From the NCBI RefSeq assembly GCF_018555435.2, contig NZ_JAFEJT020000030.1:1-37290 (forward strand): DNA of 37,290 bases, read 5' to 3'. Source of the DNA: Bifidobacterium amazonense (GTDB taxonomy: Bacteria > Actinomycetota > Actinomycetes > Actinomycetales > Bifidobacteriaceae). The notes beneath the pieces were generated by a model. It was not told where the DNA came from. It searched no databases and saw only the letters and a list, made by a program, of their open reading frames with translations. Made by a program: the position numbers and the translations under genes. Below are positions 18,001 through 25,458 of this stretch, piece by piece (positions within the stretch are counted from its first letter, which is position 1; each line of letters starts with the position of its first letter).

Positions 18001-18748
18001 CGTTGCCGCTGGGGGCTTCGGCGAGCTGGTCGATGATGCGCTGGCTTTCGGCGAGGATCATCGACGACGGGTCGACGAAGCAGCCGAGGATGATGTGCCG
18101 TTCGACGGAGAAGTCGGGGAACGCCTCGGACACGCGGTCGGTGATGAGCGCGAACACGGCGGACGTGTCGGGCACGCCGTTGGCGTAGTTGGAGGCGTCG
18201 AACAGGTCTTCGGCGGTGAGCGTGATGTGCTGCTCGCGCATCACCGACGTGAACGCGGTGTTGAGCTCCACGCGTCCGGTGAAGCGGATGGTGAACTGGG
18301 GCTCGTTTTTGCCGTCCACGCGCGTCACGTCGACCGGGTAGAGCAGCACGGGCATCTGGTTGCCGCCCCAGCTGGCCACGCCTACGGCCAGGGAGAGTTC
18401 GGCGACGCCGCTGAAGCGCATCTTCGCGGTTTTGTCGTCGAGCACGCGTTCGATGCGCCGGCCGGCGGCGCGCAGCATGCCGCTGTCGCGGAACAGCGCC
18501 TCGAGCGGCGCGTGCCCGCTGGCGAACAGCTGGGCGATGCCGGAGGGGTGCGCATGGGTCAGGTCGAGCTGCGCGCTCAGCTGGTTGATGTCCTCGAGCG
18601 GCGACGGCGCGAGTCCGGCGCGGTACTGTTCGCGCCACGAACGCAGGTCGGCGAGGGTGCGCGCGGCCGGCGCGACGGTCGTGTCGATCACGATCGGCTC
18701 GGCGTTCTCGGCCGCGCCGTTGGGGGTGTTGGCGTTGCTTTCGCTCAT
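15071..18748 (-). CDS. Degenerate DUF4011-type SF1 helicase with Vsr-like C-terminal domain
   Basis: The 1225-aa product follows, block by block, the layout of large DUF4011/SF1 helicases with a C-terminal nuclease-like domain, but key residues are gone. The P-loop position (310-317) reads GEVGKDTA instead of GxxGTGKS; the Walker B position (850-853) reads DAGA instead of DEAS; the following GD-x-KQ motif is replaced by LAHRNT; and the motif VI region (LLLDALALADRNV) lacks the arginines of LNVAITRAR. Residues about 1126-1225 match the REase/Vsr fold (STRERHRLMMQDMASLGWAVMSVWS) without the acidic metal site. The frame is intact over 3.7 kb, so it is probably expressed as a non-catalytic scaffold. 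It starts 6 bp after the FHA gene. Confidence 0.8.
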   Translation of the reverse strand: MSESNANTPNGAAENAEPIVIDTTVAPAARTLADLRSWREQYRAGLAPSPLEDINQLSAQLDLTHAHPSGIAQLFASGHAPLEALFRDSGMLRAAGRRIERVLDDKTAKMRFSGVAELSLAVGVASWGGNQMPVLLYPVDVTRVDGKNEPQFTIRFTGRVELNTAFTSVMREQHITLTAEDLFDASNYANGVPDTSAVFALITDRVSEAFPDFSVERHIILGCFVDPSSMILAESQRIIDQLAEAPSGNGLLDALAGYPDAADALTHATMPEYSPFDADPHTEYEIGDVDNTVRYAANMAAAGHSLFIDGEVGKDTADQAAAVASRCVMNGHTVLYVPCVAEQKRRFVQAVSANEMGGQLLDIADERAAASIDRQLIAAVGFQPGVASSRFDQLADELVGVRSRLTRYLGDLHGVSERWGVSAYQTIQNLANIAAKPTHPATRVRLSRATAQSLGGHLDEWAAKLQRAGELGEYTIGPDDTVWFGASLNSEQEAVDAYQHVVDLLNKLLPATREQVTTTVQTCGFPVPTTAREWGRQVTVLKNLRRVLDVFQPEIFERDIASMIEATKPKADRKAEGSGMGFWERRRHIKEAKSLLRVGAQVENLHEALKVVAKQADQWHMFVPRGGWPVLPGRLDDIIDTQDALASGITALNTVLATTPGGGSLETADFNDVEERLKALYEDRRALDTLPERYCLEQEFRTAGLTELVDDLRNRRVALDAVAGELQLAWWTTVFEDIVHASAIISNQDGSAMQAAADRFAQVDIEHVRSIGPMVAQESMRRLSDLLFSRTQEANQLHTTLAGGSRVSFSRVRRDCPQIIAAAKPILIATPATLAALTGTEPIADVAIIDAGAHMPAVELLTIVARTRHVVVLAHRNTVTSASLARLISLLPSVEAPSHPVRRSPRLTAFLETHGYGNVRHDVAIKQGSVRFHHVEGSGVPVMSSGLVESSQQEIEQVVQLIVNRAATFTIVPASYVLTVVSLTETFRVRLGAELKSLAARDKDMGRFLRHVRIVNVNEVAGAHATDVILALCYAKTTHGRLLQQFGPLEGDCGQRLLLDALALADRNVDITSTFLADDLDDERIHQPGPRLLKTLLAWADGLDGSAAAPGTGETTTGNVLFDDLAERLRARGLNVAVNYGYERGLRIPMVVGVKDKPFALAVLTDDVQFMSTQSTRERHRLMMQDMASLGWAVMSVWSVAAFVNPDKEVDHIVSRISEIYQENR

Positions 18749-18754
18749 CTCAAC

Positions 18755-20245
18755 TCACTTCCCTGCCGCTTTGCGGTAGTCCTGGTATCCCGGATTGTCG
18801 GCCAGCGCGGCGTCCACGTCGGCGTTGCCCTGTGCCACGAGCCATGCGTACAGGTCGTCGTACAACGACGGGTTCATGGCGAGGAACGGCAGCAGCTGCG
18901 GATAGCGGGCCATCGCGAACTGGGTGCTGAAGTCGGTGGTGCGCTTCGCGTCGTCGGACGTGAACCCGTTGACCTCGATCGCCGGCTCCGGCTTGCGGAA
19001 TTCGCCTCTCGACACGCGGTCGAACACGGATCCGGGCTCGAACGCGGGCGTATAGGCCTGCGCCGTCATGCTCGTCTGCGTTGTCGCGCTCGTCTGAGCC
19101 GGGACGTTCTCGGTCGTGGCCGTCTGCGTCGCGGCCGGTTCCGTCGCGGTGCCGGCCGGCTCGTCGGCGGTCGTCTGCGCAACGGACGCGGCGTCTCCCG
19201 CCGGTTCCGTCTCCTGCGTCGCGGACACGGCCGGCTCGTCGGTCCGGGCATCCGTCGGCGCGTCATGCAGCGCGTACTGCGCGACGAAATCGGCCGCATA
19301 CGCGGCAGTGCGTTCCGCCGGCGTCTCGCGTACGACCGGCTGCTCGCCGGTCATCGCGACGTGCTGGTCGATGGACGGCTGCGCGGCCGGCAGGTCCGTC
19401 GGCTGCGTCTCGGCCGGCTCGCGGTGCGGACGCTGCGCAATCACCGAGATCGGCATCAGCCGGTCGGCCGGCGACCCGTTGTCCGTCTTCAGCACGGACG
19501 ATTCGGCCGGAGGCACGACGGGTTCGACCGCGAACGGCTGCGCGTCGGGAATGTCCGCCGAATCGGCCATCGCGTCGACGAACAGGTCGCGCGGCTCGCG
19601 CGACGGCGTGGGCATGACGTTCAGCGGCACGGTTTCGGGCATGCCTTCGGGTTCGTCGTGGATCGGACGCATCGGCGTGAAGCTGCGCAGCGACGCGGCC
19701 TTGAGTTCGCTGGCGCGACGCGAGACGCTGCCCGCGTCGAACATGCTGGTCGGCTCGCCGGCGCGCAGGTCGAGAATATCGTCGACGGACAGTCCGGACG
19801 CGTCCGGTTCCGGCTTGGCGTCGCCGACCGCGTATTCGAACAGGTCGGCGACCGGCTGTTCCGGCTCGGGTTCGGCCGGCTCGTCGACCATGACGAAATC
19901 GACCGGAACGTCGCCGAACTGCATGCGCACGGCGGTCGACGGCAGCGGGAACTCGGCGTCGGCGGGCAGCCGGATCAACTGGCCGTCGTCGCGCACCATG
20001 TACGTGCCGTTCGTCGAATGCATGTCGCGCAGCGTGGCCGAGCCGTTGAGCGCGACGGAGAAGACCGCGTGACGCTTCGACATCGAACGCGTCTCGTCTG
20101 GCACCTCGAAGCGCGGGGTGCCGTCGTCGGCAAGCGGACGGATCGGCCGGCGACCGATCTCCAGGCTCTCCGACGGCGCGACGCTTACCTGATCACAGCC
20201 CTTGACTCTCACCAACCACTTGCGAGACCGCTGTTCCTCACTCAC
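18755..20245 (-). CDS. FHA-domain protein with C-terminal LRV-like repeat
   Basis: A 496-aa cytoplasmic protein. The FHA domain (about residues 10-115) has the phosphothreonine-binding residues: G31-R32, S56-K-R-H59 and N79-G80 (STNGT). A long Ala/Pro/Thr/Glu-rich, probably disordered region follows (about 120-395). The C-terminus (about 410-496) is helical, with YPQLLPFLAMNPSLYDDLY and WLVAQGNADVDAALADNP, resembling the variant leucine-rich repeats of actinobacterial proteins. GTG 20245 is used because AGGAAGG lies 7-8 bp upstream; an ATG at 20269 has no ribosome site. It leads the unit with the pseudo-helicase 6 bp downstream, so it may recruit that protein to Ser/Thr-kinase-phosphorylated targets; this is inference. 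Confidence 0.88.
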   Translation of the reverse strand: MSEEQRSRKWLVRVKGCDQVSVAPSESLEIGRRPIRPLADDGTPRFEVPDETRSMSKRHAVFSVALNGSATLRDMHSTNGTYMVRDDGQLIRLPADAEFPLPSTAVRMQFGDVPVDFVMVDEPAEPEPEQPVADLFEYAVGDAKPEPDASGLSVDDILDLRAGEPTSMFDAGSVSRRASELKAASLRSFTPMRPIHDEPEGMPETVPLNVMPTPSREPRDLFVDAMADSADIPDAQPFAVEPVVPPAESSVLKTDNGSPADRLMPISVIAQRPHREPAETQPTDLPAAQPSIDQHVAMTGEQPVVRETPAERTAAYAADFVAQYALHDAPTDARTDEPAVSATQETEPAGDAASVAQTTADEPAGTATEPAATQTATTENVPAQTSATTQTSMTAQAYTPAFEPGSVFDRVSRGEFRKPEPAIEVNGFTSDDAKRTTDFSTQFAMARYPQLLPFLAMNPSLYDDLYAWLVAQGNADVDAALADNPGYQDYRKAAGK

Positions 20246-20460
20246 CGCGCCAGCCTTCCTTTCATTCACGTACAGGGCACGCCGCGCCCCTTGCTATGTG
20301 CCATTGTGTCATGTTTCACGGCGATTCGCGTGTCATTGCGGCACGGGCGACACGAAAAAGACGACGTTGCCCACCATCATCGCACGACCCTTGGCCGCGC
20401 CGCACTGTGACCCGACCGGGCCGTCTTGGATGCCGGCCGCGGATGCCTGCCACGGATAAC

Positions 20461-20502
20461 GGAAAACCCCGCCGCACCGGCGAACCGGGCAACGGGGTTT
20501 TC
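20461..20502 (-). terminator. Rho-independent terminator of rplJ-rplL
   Basis: On the minus strand GAAAACCCCG and CGGGGTTTTCC form the stem, with an inner CCGG-pairing hairpin, and the stem itself ends in a T-run. The rest of the 20246-20551 gap should hold the FHA-gene promoter, but no convincing -35/-10 pair is seen. Confidence 0.85.
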
Positions 20503-20551
20503 ACACAAGCTGTACAAGCCGTGTAATGTGCGGGATTCCCTCCCGCGGTCA

Positions 20552-20935
20552 TTACTTGAGCTCGACGGTGGCGCCAGCCTCTTCCAGCTGAGCCTTGGCC
20601 TTCTCGGCGTCTTCCTTCTTGGCCTTCTCGAGGATGGCCTTCGGAGCGCCGTCCACCATGGCCTTGGCCTCGGCGAGGCCGGCGTTGGTGATGGCCTTGA
20701 CGGCCTTGATGACCTGGATCTTCTTGTCGCCGACAGCGGTCAGGACGACGTCGAACTCGGTCTTCTCTTCCTCTTCGGCGGCAGCGCCCGGAGCGGCGAC
20801 GGCGGCGACGGCGGCGACCGGAGCGGCAGCCTCGACGTCGAACTTCTCCTCGAAGGCCTTGACGAACTCGGAGAGCTCGACGAGGGTCATTTCACCGAAA
20901 GCTTCCAGCAGCTCTTCGTTGGTGTACTTAGCCAT
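20552..20935 (-). CDS. rplL: 50S ribosomal protein L7/L12
   Basis: The 127-aa stalk protein of the large subunit, which recruits translation GTPases. It has the N-terminal dimerisation helix ([22 protein letters not shown]), an Ala/Pro-rich hinge (about residues 36-55) and the C-terminal domain [21 protein letters not shown] to the end ATVELK. A GGAAG ribosome site lies upstream of ATG 20935. It follows rplJ by 111 bp and ends at the terminator at 20461-20502. Confidence 0.98.
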   Translation of the reverse strand: MAKYTNEELLEAFGEMTLVELSEFVKAFEEKFDVEAAAPVAAVAAVAAPGAAAEEEEKTEFDVVLTAVGDKKIQVIKAVKAITNAGLAEAKAMVDGAPKAILEKAKKEDAEKAKAQLEEAGATVELK

Positions 20936-21046
20936 GATGGCTTCCTTTCATTCTGGCGGCGGTCTGCGCTCTCGTGTGTGCGCCGGCGCGTCGTCTCAAT
21001 GTTTTGTTTGTTTTCCGAATGGTTCATGCGGCGAGCCGCATGGGGA

Positions 21047-21568
21047 TCAAGCTGCCTTTTCCTGCTTCTCGCGCAGGGCGTCGATCGTACGCACGGCCTT
21101 GGTCGGCAGAGCGACGAACAGGTACGCGGCCTTGGAGGTCGTGGCCTTGAGGTCGCCGGCGAACTTGGACAGCAGCTGCGGGCGAGACATCATGTCCGCC
21201 AGCTTGGCGGCAGACTCGCCATCGTAGACGGTGCCATCGGCATAGCCGCCCGAGATAACGAGAGCCTTGTTGGTCTTGGCAAAGTCACGCAGGACCTTCG
21301 CAGCCTCAATGAAGTCGCCCTTCACGAAGGTGATGGCGGTCGGGCCCTTGAGCAGGTCGTCGAGACCCTCAATGCCCGCTTCCTTGGCGGCGATACGCGC
21401 CAGCGTGTTCTTAGCCACAGTGTAGGAAGTATCGCGGCCTAGCTTTTCGCGCAGTTCGGAAACCTGCGGAACGGTAAGCCCGCGGTACTCGGTCAGGTAG
21501 ACGGCATCGGCGTTACGGAACTGCTCCGTAAGCTGAGCGACCACCGCTTCCTTTTCGGGCCTCTTCAT
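21047..21568 (-). CDS. rplJ: 50S ribosomal protein L10
   Basis: The 173-aa base of the ribosomal stalk, which binds 23S rRNA and L7/L12 dimers. It starts MKRPEKEAVVAQLTEQFRNA and contains the conserved YRGLTVPQVSELREKL and VAKNTLARIAA blocks. The frame is open upstream to 21979, but that part covers the attenuator leader and a palindromic repeat; ATG 21568 has GGAAGGA 5 bp upstream. The gene is preceded by a leader with an intrinsic attenuator (21634-21660), consistent with autoregulation by the L10-L12 complex. Confidence 0.97.
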   Translation of the reverse strand: MKRPEKEAVVAQLTEQFRNADAVYLTEYRGLTVPQVSELREKLGRDTSYTVAKNTLARIAAKEAGIEGLDDLLKGPTAITFVKGDFIEAAKVLRDFAKTNKALVISGGYADGTVYDGESAAKLADMMSRPQLLSKFAGDLKATTSKAAYLFVALPTKAVRTIDALREKQEKAA

Positions 21569-21633
21569 GGCGTTCCTTCCTAGATCGGCCGTTGATCCTC
21601 GCCATTCGGAACGTCTCGTCAATCGTCGGGCAA

Positions 21634-21765
21634 TAAAAAAGCCCTGCGCACAGGCAGAGCAACATTCGACCGCGTCTTGCGACGTGCGGCAACCCGCGAA
21701 CGGGCGACCATCTCTCAACCTGCGCTGGCTTGGCGAACCAAACTTCGTGGAGCTCACGCTCCAAA
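21634..21765 (-). promoter_or_regulatory. L10 leader with attenuator hairpin
   Basis: In the long 5' region of rplJ (minus strand) GCTCTGCCTGTGCGCAGGGC folds into a stem followed by TTTTTT (hairpin 21641-21660), 65 bp before the start codon. An upstream GCGCAGG (complement of 21719-21725) can pair with the CCTGTGCGC arm and would oppose the terminator. This matches the design of ribosomal-protein L10 leaders; the exact boundary is a guess. Confidence 0.7.
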
Positions 21766-21790
21766 CCAACGGTCTGTGGTTTACGAGTGA

Positions 21791-21830
21791 ATAAAATACG
21801 CCCGGGTTCCGACTTTCGTCAAACCCGGGC
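21791..21830 (-). terminator. Terminator between the MHS transporter and rplJ leader
   Basis: GCCCGGGTT (21800-21808) pairs with AACCCGGGC (21822-21830), loop 13 nt, followed on the minus strand by TATTTTATT. It lies downstream of the MFS gene and upstream of the rplJ leader. Confidence 0.8.
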
Positions 21831-21893
21831 GTGTCGCTTCCTTCCCTTGTCAGGAGAGCCGACGTCGCAAAACGCAACAGACGTACCAAACGA

Positions 21894-21981
21894 GCGTGGG
21901 GTTGGGATATACGATGTTCGACCGTATGACTTGGCCGAGCGGCCCGGAGCGTGTCGAATATCGTATATCCCAACCCCACGC
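21894..21981. repeat. Long inverted repeat (22-bp perfect arms)
   Basis: Arms 21894-21915 (GCGTGGGGTTGGGATATACG plus AT) and 21960-21981 are perfect inverted copies and extend a further 7 bp with one mismatch (GTTCGAC vs ATTCGAC). The 30-nt centre (about 21923-21952) is GC-rich. Both strands would encode a similar GLGYT...ISQPHA peptide, which reflects the palindrome, not a gene. Two smaller hairpins with CGGTCAC/GTGACCG ends follow at 21981-22004 and 22040-22076. Confidence 0.85.
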
Positions 21982-22039
21982 GGTCACCGAATCATCCGTG
22001 ACCGTCAAACGCACGCACAGACGTCACGTGCGCAACCCA

Positions 22040-22076
22040 GATCGGTCACCGGATCATCCGATCACAGTGACCGATC
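22040..22076 (-). other. Hairpin just after the MHS transporter stop
   Basis: GATCGGTCAC (22040-22049) pairs with GTGACCGATC (22067-22076) with a 17-nt loop, 4 bp after the gene's end on the minus strand. A shorter relative with CGGTCAC/GTGACCG arms lies at 21981-22004. No U-tract; likely mRNA 3'-end structure. Confidence 0.5.
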
Positions 22077-22079
22077 GGA

Positions 22080-23393
22080 TCACATCTCGTAATCCTTGTC
22101 CTTGCTCTCCTTGATCAGGAACAGGGCGATCAACGCAAGCGCAGCCATCACGGCCATGTACCAGCCGACCGACATCACGCCGTGCGTCTCGACGAGCCAG
22201 GTCGCCAGCGACGGAGCGAACGCGCCGCCGAAGATCGCGGCGAGGTTGTAGCTGAGTCCGGCGCCGGAATAGCGCACGTTCGTCGGGAACAGCTCCGGCA
22301 GATACGCGCCGCACGGTCCGAACAGGCCGCCCATGAACACGAAGCCGACGCACAGGAACACCATGATCAGCGTGGCGTTGTGCTGCAGCAGGGCCGGGGC
22401 GAAGAGGCTGAAGATCAGCGTGCCGGCGGTGAAGAAGATCAGCGTCTTCTTGCGGCCGTACTTGTCGGCCGCAAGGCAGCCGACGATGATGAACGCGGCG
22501 AAGAAGAACACGGAGACCATCTGCATGCCGAGGTACTGCGGCTGGGTGAAGTTCAGTCCGGCCACGCCGTAGCTGAGGGACCAGGTGCCGAGGATGTAGA
22601 ACAGCGTGTAGGTGATGCCCATCGCGACCGTGCCGAGCAGCACTTCCTTCCAGTACGGCAGCAGGTCGGTCAGCGGGTGCTTGGAGGTGCGCTTCTCGGC
22701 GGCGGCCTTCGCGAAGATCGGCGTCTCGGACATGCGTTCACGCACGTACAGGCCGATGATCACGAGCACCGCGGACAGCAGGAACGGGATGCGCCAGCCG
22801 AACGCGACCATCTGGTCCTTGCTCAGCGTGGTGGTCAGCAGCAGGTTGATGCCGTACGCGCAGAAGAAGCCGATCGGCGCGCCCAGGTTCGGGAAGGAGC
22901 CGTAGAGCGCGCGCTTGTTGGCCGGCGCGTTCTCGGTGGCGACCAGCGCGGCGCCGGACCATTCGCCGGCGAGGCCGATGCCCTGGCAGGCGCGGCACAG
23001 GCACAGGATGACCACGGCCCATGCGCCGATCTGCTCGTAGCCGGGCAGCAGGCCGACGACGAACGTGGAGATGCCCATCGTCATCAGGGCCACGACCAGC
23101 GTCTTCTTGCGGCCGAGCTTGTCGCCGAAGTGGCCGAAGAGCAGCGAGCCGAACGGGCGGGCGAGGAACGAGACGGCGAACGTGACGAACGCCATCAGCG
23201 TGGCGAGCGCCGGGTTCGACTTGGCGACGGAGGTGAAGAAGATCGTGCCGAAGTAGCTGGCGGCCGCGATGGAATAGCAGTAGTTGTCGTAGAACTCGAT
23301 GGCGGTGCCCACCATCGACGCGGCGATGATCTCGGGCACGGAGTCGCGCTTCACGGTTTCGCGTGACAGCGTGGCGGTTGCGGATGCGGACAT
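22080..23393 (-). CDS. MFS transporter, metabolite:H+ symporter (MHS) family
   Basis: A 437-aa, 12-helix membrane protein. MHS hallmarks are visible: SMVGTAIEFYDNYCYSIAAA in TM1, GHFGDKLGRKKTLVVALMTMG (the MFS loop 2-3 motif, read in two parts), CRACQGIGLAGEWSGAALV in TM4-5, and APANKRALYGSFPNLGAPIGF. The second half repeats the loop motif as ADKYGRKKTL. MHS members carry organic acids, proline/betaine or shikimate with protons; the substrate is not readable here. ATG 23393 has AGGG at 8 bp; the open frame to 23534 has no support. It is a single-gene transcript ending at the hairpin at 21791-21830. Confidence 0.88.
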   Translation of the reverse strand: MSASATATLSRETVKRDSVPEIIAASMVGTAIEFYDNYCYSIAAASYFGTIFFTSVAKSNPALATLMAFVTFAVSFLARPFGSLLFGHFGDKLGRKKTLVVALMTMGISTFVVGLLPGYEQIGAWAVVILCLCRACQGIGLAGEWSGAALVATENAPANKRALYGSFPNLGAPIGFFCAYGINLLLTTTLSKDQMVAFGWRIPFLLSAVLVIIGLYVRERMSETPIFAKAAAEKRTSKHPLTDLLPYWKEVLLGTVAMGITYTLFYILGTWSLSYGVAGLNFTQPQYLGMQMVSVFFFAAFIIVGCLAADKYGRKKTLIFFTAGTLIFSLFAPALLQHNATLIMVFLCVGFVFMGGLFGPCGAYLPELFPTNVRYSGAGLSYNLAAIFGGAFAPSLATWLVETHGVMSVGWYMAVMAALALIALFLIKESKDKDYEM

Positions 23394-23561
23394 GATGAAA
23401 CCCTGTTTCCCCTCATAGTGCACGCGCCTGGCGCGCGCGTTCCGAATGCCATGACGGCATCCGGCGAAAAATGTTTGATTCCCGGGGCAGGGGGCTTGTA
23501 GCCCGGCCTGGACGGGAGAAAACACACAAGGCATGCGACATCCGCATCATGGGCTTTTGGC

Positions 23562-23582
23562 CAGCGGTGCCGCACACCGCTG
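23562..23582. other. Hairpin in the gap upstream of the MHS gene
   Basis: CAGCGGTG and CACCGCTG (8 bp, 5-nt loop) lie 170 bp before the MHS start. The 345-bp gap 23394-23738 otherwise holds the NCS2 terminator and presumably the MHS promoter, which I cannot place. Confidence 0.4.
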
Positions 23583-23674
23583 TGCTGGAATACGAGTGTG
23601 GCCGATAACCAGTCAAAAAGGAAGACCCTGACCACATAGTGAACGTACGAGACGGAGTGCAGGATCGCGGATAC

Positions 23675-23711
23675 GGAAGTCCCCGCCGGCGACAGGCCGG
23701 CGGGGACTTCC
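23675..23711 (-). terminator. Strong hairpin after the NCS2 permease gene
   Basis: GGAAGTCCCCGCCGGC (23675-23690) and GCCGGCGGGGACTTCC (23696-23711) form a perfect 16-bp stem with a 5-nt loop, 28 bp after the stop. A real U-tract is missing (CTTCCG), so termination may be partial or protein-assisted. Confidence 0.65.
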
Positions 23712-23738
23712 AAACGCAACTATGACGTAATCAGTTGA

Positions 23739-25133
23739 TCACAGCACCGCGTTCAGGATGAAGTCGAGCACGAACAGGATCGCGACGACCCAGATCACCG
23801 GGTGCACCTTGTTCGCCTTCTTCTTGCAGGTCATCACGATGCAGTACATGATGAAGCCGCCGGCGATGCCGTACGAGATCGAGTACGAGAACGCCATGAA
23901 CACGGCCGCGAAGAACGCCGGGATCGCCTCGGTGATGTCGTTCCAGTCGATCTCCTTGAGGGAGGCGGCCATCATGCAGCCGACGATCACGAGCACGCCG
24001 GCGGTCGCGGCGGACGGCACGGCGGAGATGATCGGGGACAGGAACGCGGACAGCGCGAAGCAGATCGCGACGACCACGGAGGTCAGGCCGGTGCGGCCGC
24101 CCGCCGCGATGCCGGCGGAGGACTCGACGTACGTGGTGGTGTTCGAGGTGCCGCAGATCGCGCCGATCGAGGTGGCGATGGAGTCCGCGAACAGGGCCTT
24201 GTCCATCTTCGAGGAGAAGCCGGAGCCGTTCTCGAGAGCGGCCTCGTCGTCGGCCGAGAAGATGCCGGTGCGGCGACCGGTGCCGATGAACGTGCCGATC
24301 GTGTCGAACGTGTCGGACATGGAGAACGCGAAGATCGTGACGATCACGAGCGGCAGGCGGGCCACGTCGGAGAACAGCGCGGGGAAGCCGGCGCCGGTGA
24401 AGATCACGCCGAAGGTGGCCGGCAGCTGGGAGAACGTGTCGCCGATGGAGACGGACTGGCCGAAGTTGGTCACGCCGAACGGGATGCCGACGACCGTGGT
24501 GATCGCGATGGCCAGCAGCATGCCGCCCTTGACCTTGAGCACGGTGAAGACGATGGCGAGCAGCAGGCCGATGAGGAAGACCCACAGCACGGGGGTGTTG
24601 AGCGTGGCGAGGCCCGGGGTGGCGGCGGTGGCGAGACCCTTGCCGGCGGCCTTGGTGTCCTTCGGGGTGAAGCTGATCAGGCCGACGTTGAGCATGCCGA
24701 CGTACGCGACGAACAGGCCGATGCCGCCGCCGATCGCGTGCTGCAGCGTCTCCGGGATCGCCTTGATGATCATCTTGCGGATCTTGGTGACGGTGATGAT
24801 GATGTTGATCAGGCCGCACAGGAACACCATGCACAGCGTCTCCTGCCAGGTGAAGCCGAGGCCGAAGCAGACGGTGTAGGTGAAGAACGCGTTCAGGCCC
24901 ATGCCGGCGGCCTGCGCGTACGGCACGTTGGCGAACAGGCCCATGACGAGCGTGCCGATGATGGCCGCGATGATCGTGGCGAGGAACACGCCGCCCCACG
25001 GCATGCCCGTCTGGCTCAGGATCTGCGGGTTGACGACGATGATGTAGCTCATCGCGAAGAACGTGGTCAGACCGGCCATGACCTCGGTGGACACGGTGGT
25101 GCCGTTCTCCTTCAAATGGAAGAACTTCTCCAT
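23739..25133 (-). CDS. NCS2-family purine permease (AzgA/PbuG type)
   Basis: A 464-aa membrane protein for nucleobase uptake by proton symport. The AzgA-branch start (HLKENGTTVSTEVMAGLTTFFAMSYIIVVNP, read in parts) and GLFANVPYAQAAGMGLNAFF are clear, as are GMLNVGLI, the TM8 segment SMSDTFDTIGTF, and TYVESSAGIAAGGRTGLTSV, which carries the substrate-site residues of NCS2 carriers. About 14 helices fit the fold. By family it should move adenine, guanine or hypoxanthine; the exact base is not readable. ATG 25133 has AAAGGAAG upstream. No purine riboswitch is visible in the leader; a palindrome at 25266-25284 is a possible operator. Confidence 0.92.
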   Translation of the reverse strand: MEKFFHLKENGTTVSTEVMAGLTTFFAMSYIIVVNPQILSQTGMPWGGVFLATIIAAIIGTLVMGLFANVPYAQAAGMGLNAFFTYTVCFGLGFTWQETLCMVFLCGLINIIITVTKIRKMIIKAIPETLQHAIGGGIGLFVAYVGMLNVGLISFTPKDTKAAGKGLATAATPGLATLNTPVLWVFLIGLLLAIVFTVLKVKGGMLLAIAITTVVGIPFGVTNFGQSVSIGDTFSQLPATFGVIFTGAGFPALFSDVARLPLVIVTIFAFSMSDTFDTIGTFIGTGRRTGIFSADDEAALENGSGFSSKMDKALFADSIATSIGAICGTSNTTTYVESSAGIAAGGRTGLTSVVVAICFALSAFLSPIISAVPSAATAGVLVIVGCMMAASLKEIDWNDITEAIPAFFAAVFMAFSYSISYGIAGGFIMYCIVMTCKKKANKVHPVIWVVAILFVLDFILNAVL

Positions 25134-25243
25134 ATATCTCTGCTTCCTTTTCGTGGGTTGTTAGGGGCTGGCGCGCGACGCGGCGGTTCTCCCGTGCAAA
25201 CGCGCGTATGCGCGGGATCATCGGCCGCCTATCGATCAGTCCC

Positions 25244-25284
25244 GGCGAGAATCGCGACTCGCCCTGCGTTCGTATATCGAACGC
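25244..25284. promoter_or_regulatory. Palindromes upstream of the NCS2 permease gene
   Basis: GCGTTCG-TATAT-CGAACGC (25266-25284) is a symmetric 19-bp site of operator size, 133 bp before the start codon. A second inverted repeat GGCGAG-N8-CTCGCC lies beside it at 25244-25263. A repressor site is possible; no protein can be named. The gap 25134-25526 shows no gene. Confidence 0.4.
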
Positions 25285-25458
25285 GCCTCACCATAGCACC
25301 GTCGCAAGTCATGGAGGTTTCGTGAACACGCGCCACGCACGTATCGCATACTGGGCGCGACCGTAACGATGTCCCGCCATGCCGCGACGAACATGTCGAC
25401 AATACGTCACTGCCGCCCGTCGCCGCAGATCATTGTTTTGCCGCACGATCGTCGAAAG

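Noticed and set aside
15113..20410. A 1765-residue open frame on the plus strand opposite the FHA and pseudo-helicase genes
   Set aside because: It is rich in Arg/Val/Gly/Asp with no domain or membrane pattern and mirrors the minus-strand genes; long antisense frames are a by-product of high GC codon bias.
21569..21979. N-terminal extension of L10
   Set aside because: It runs through the attenuator leader and the palindromic repeat; L10 proteins start at the MKRPEK position.
25134..25330. Purine riboswitch before the NCS2 permease
   Set aside because: I could not find the conserved three-way junction or loop-loop sequences of purine or guanidine/PRPP aptamers.
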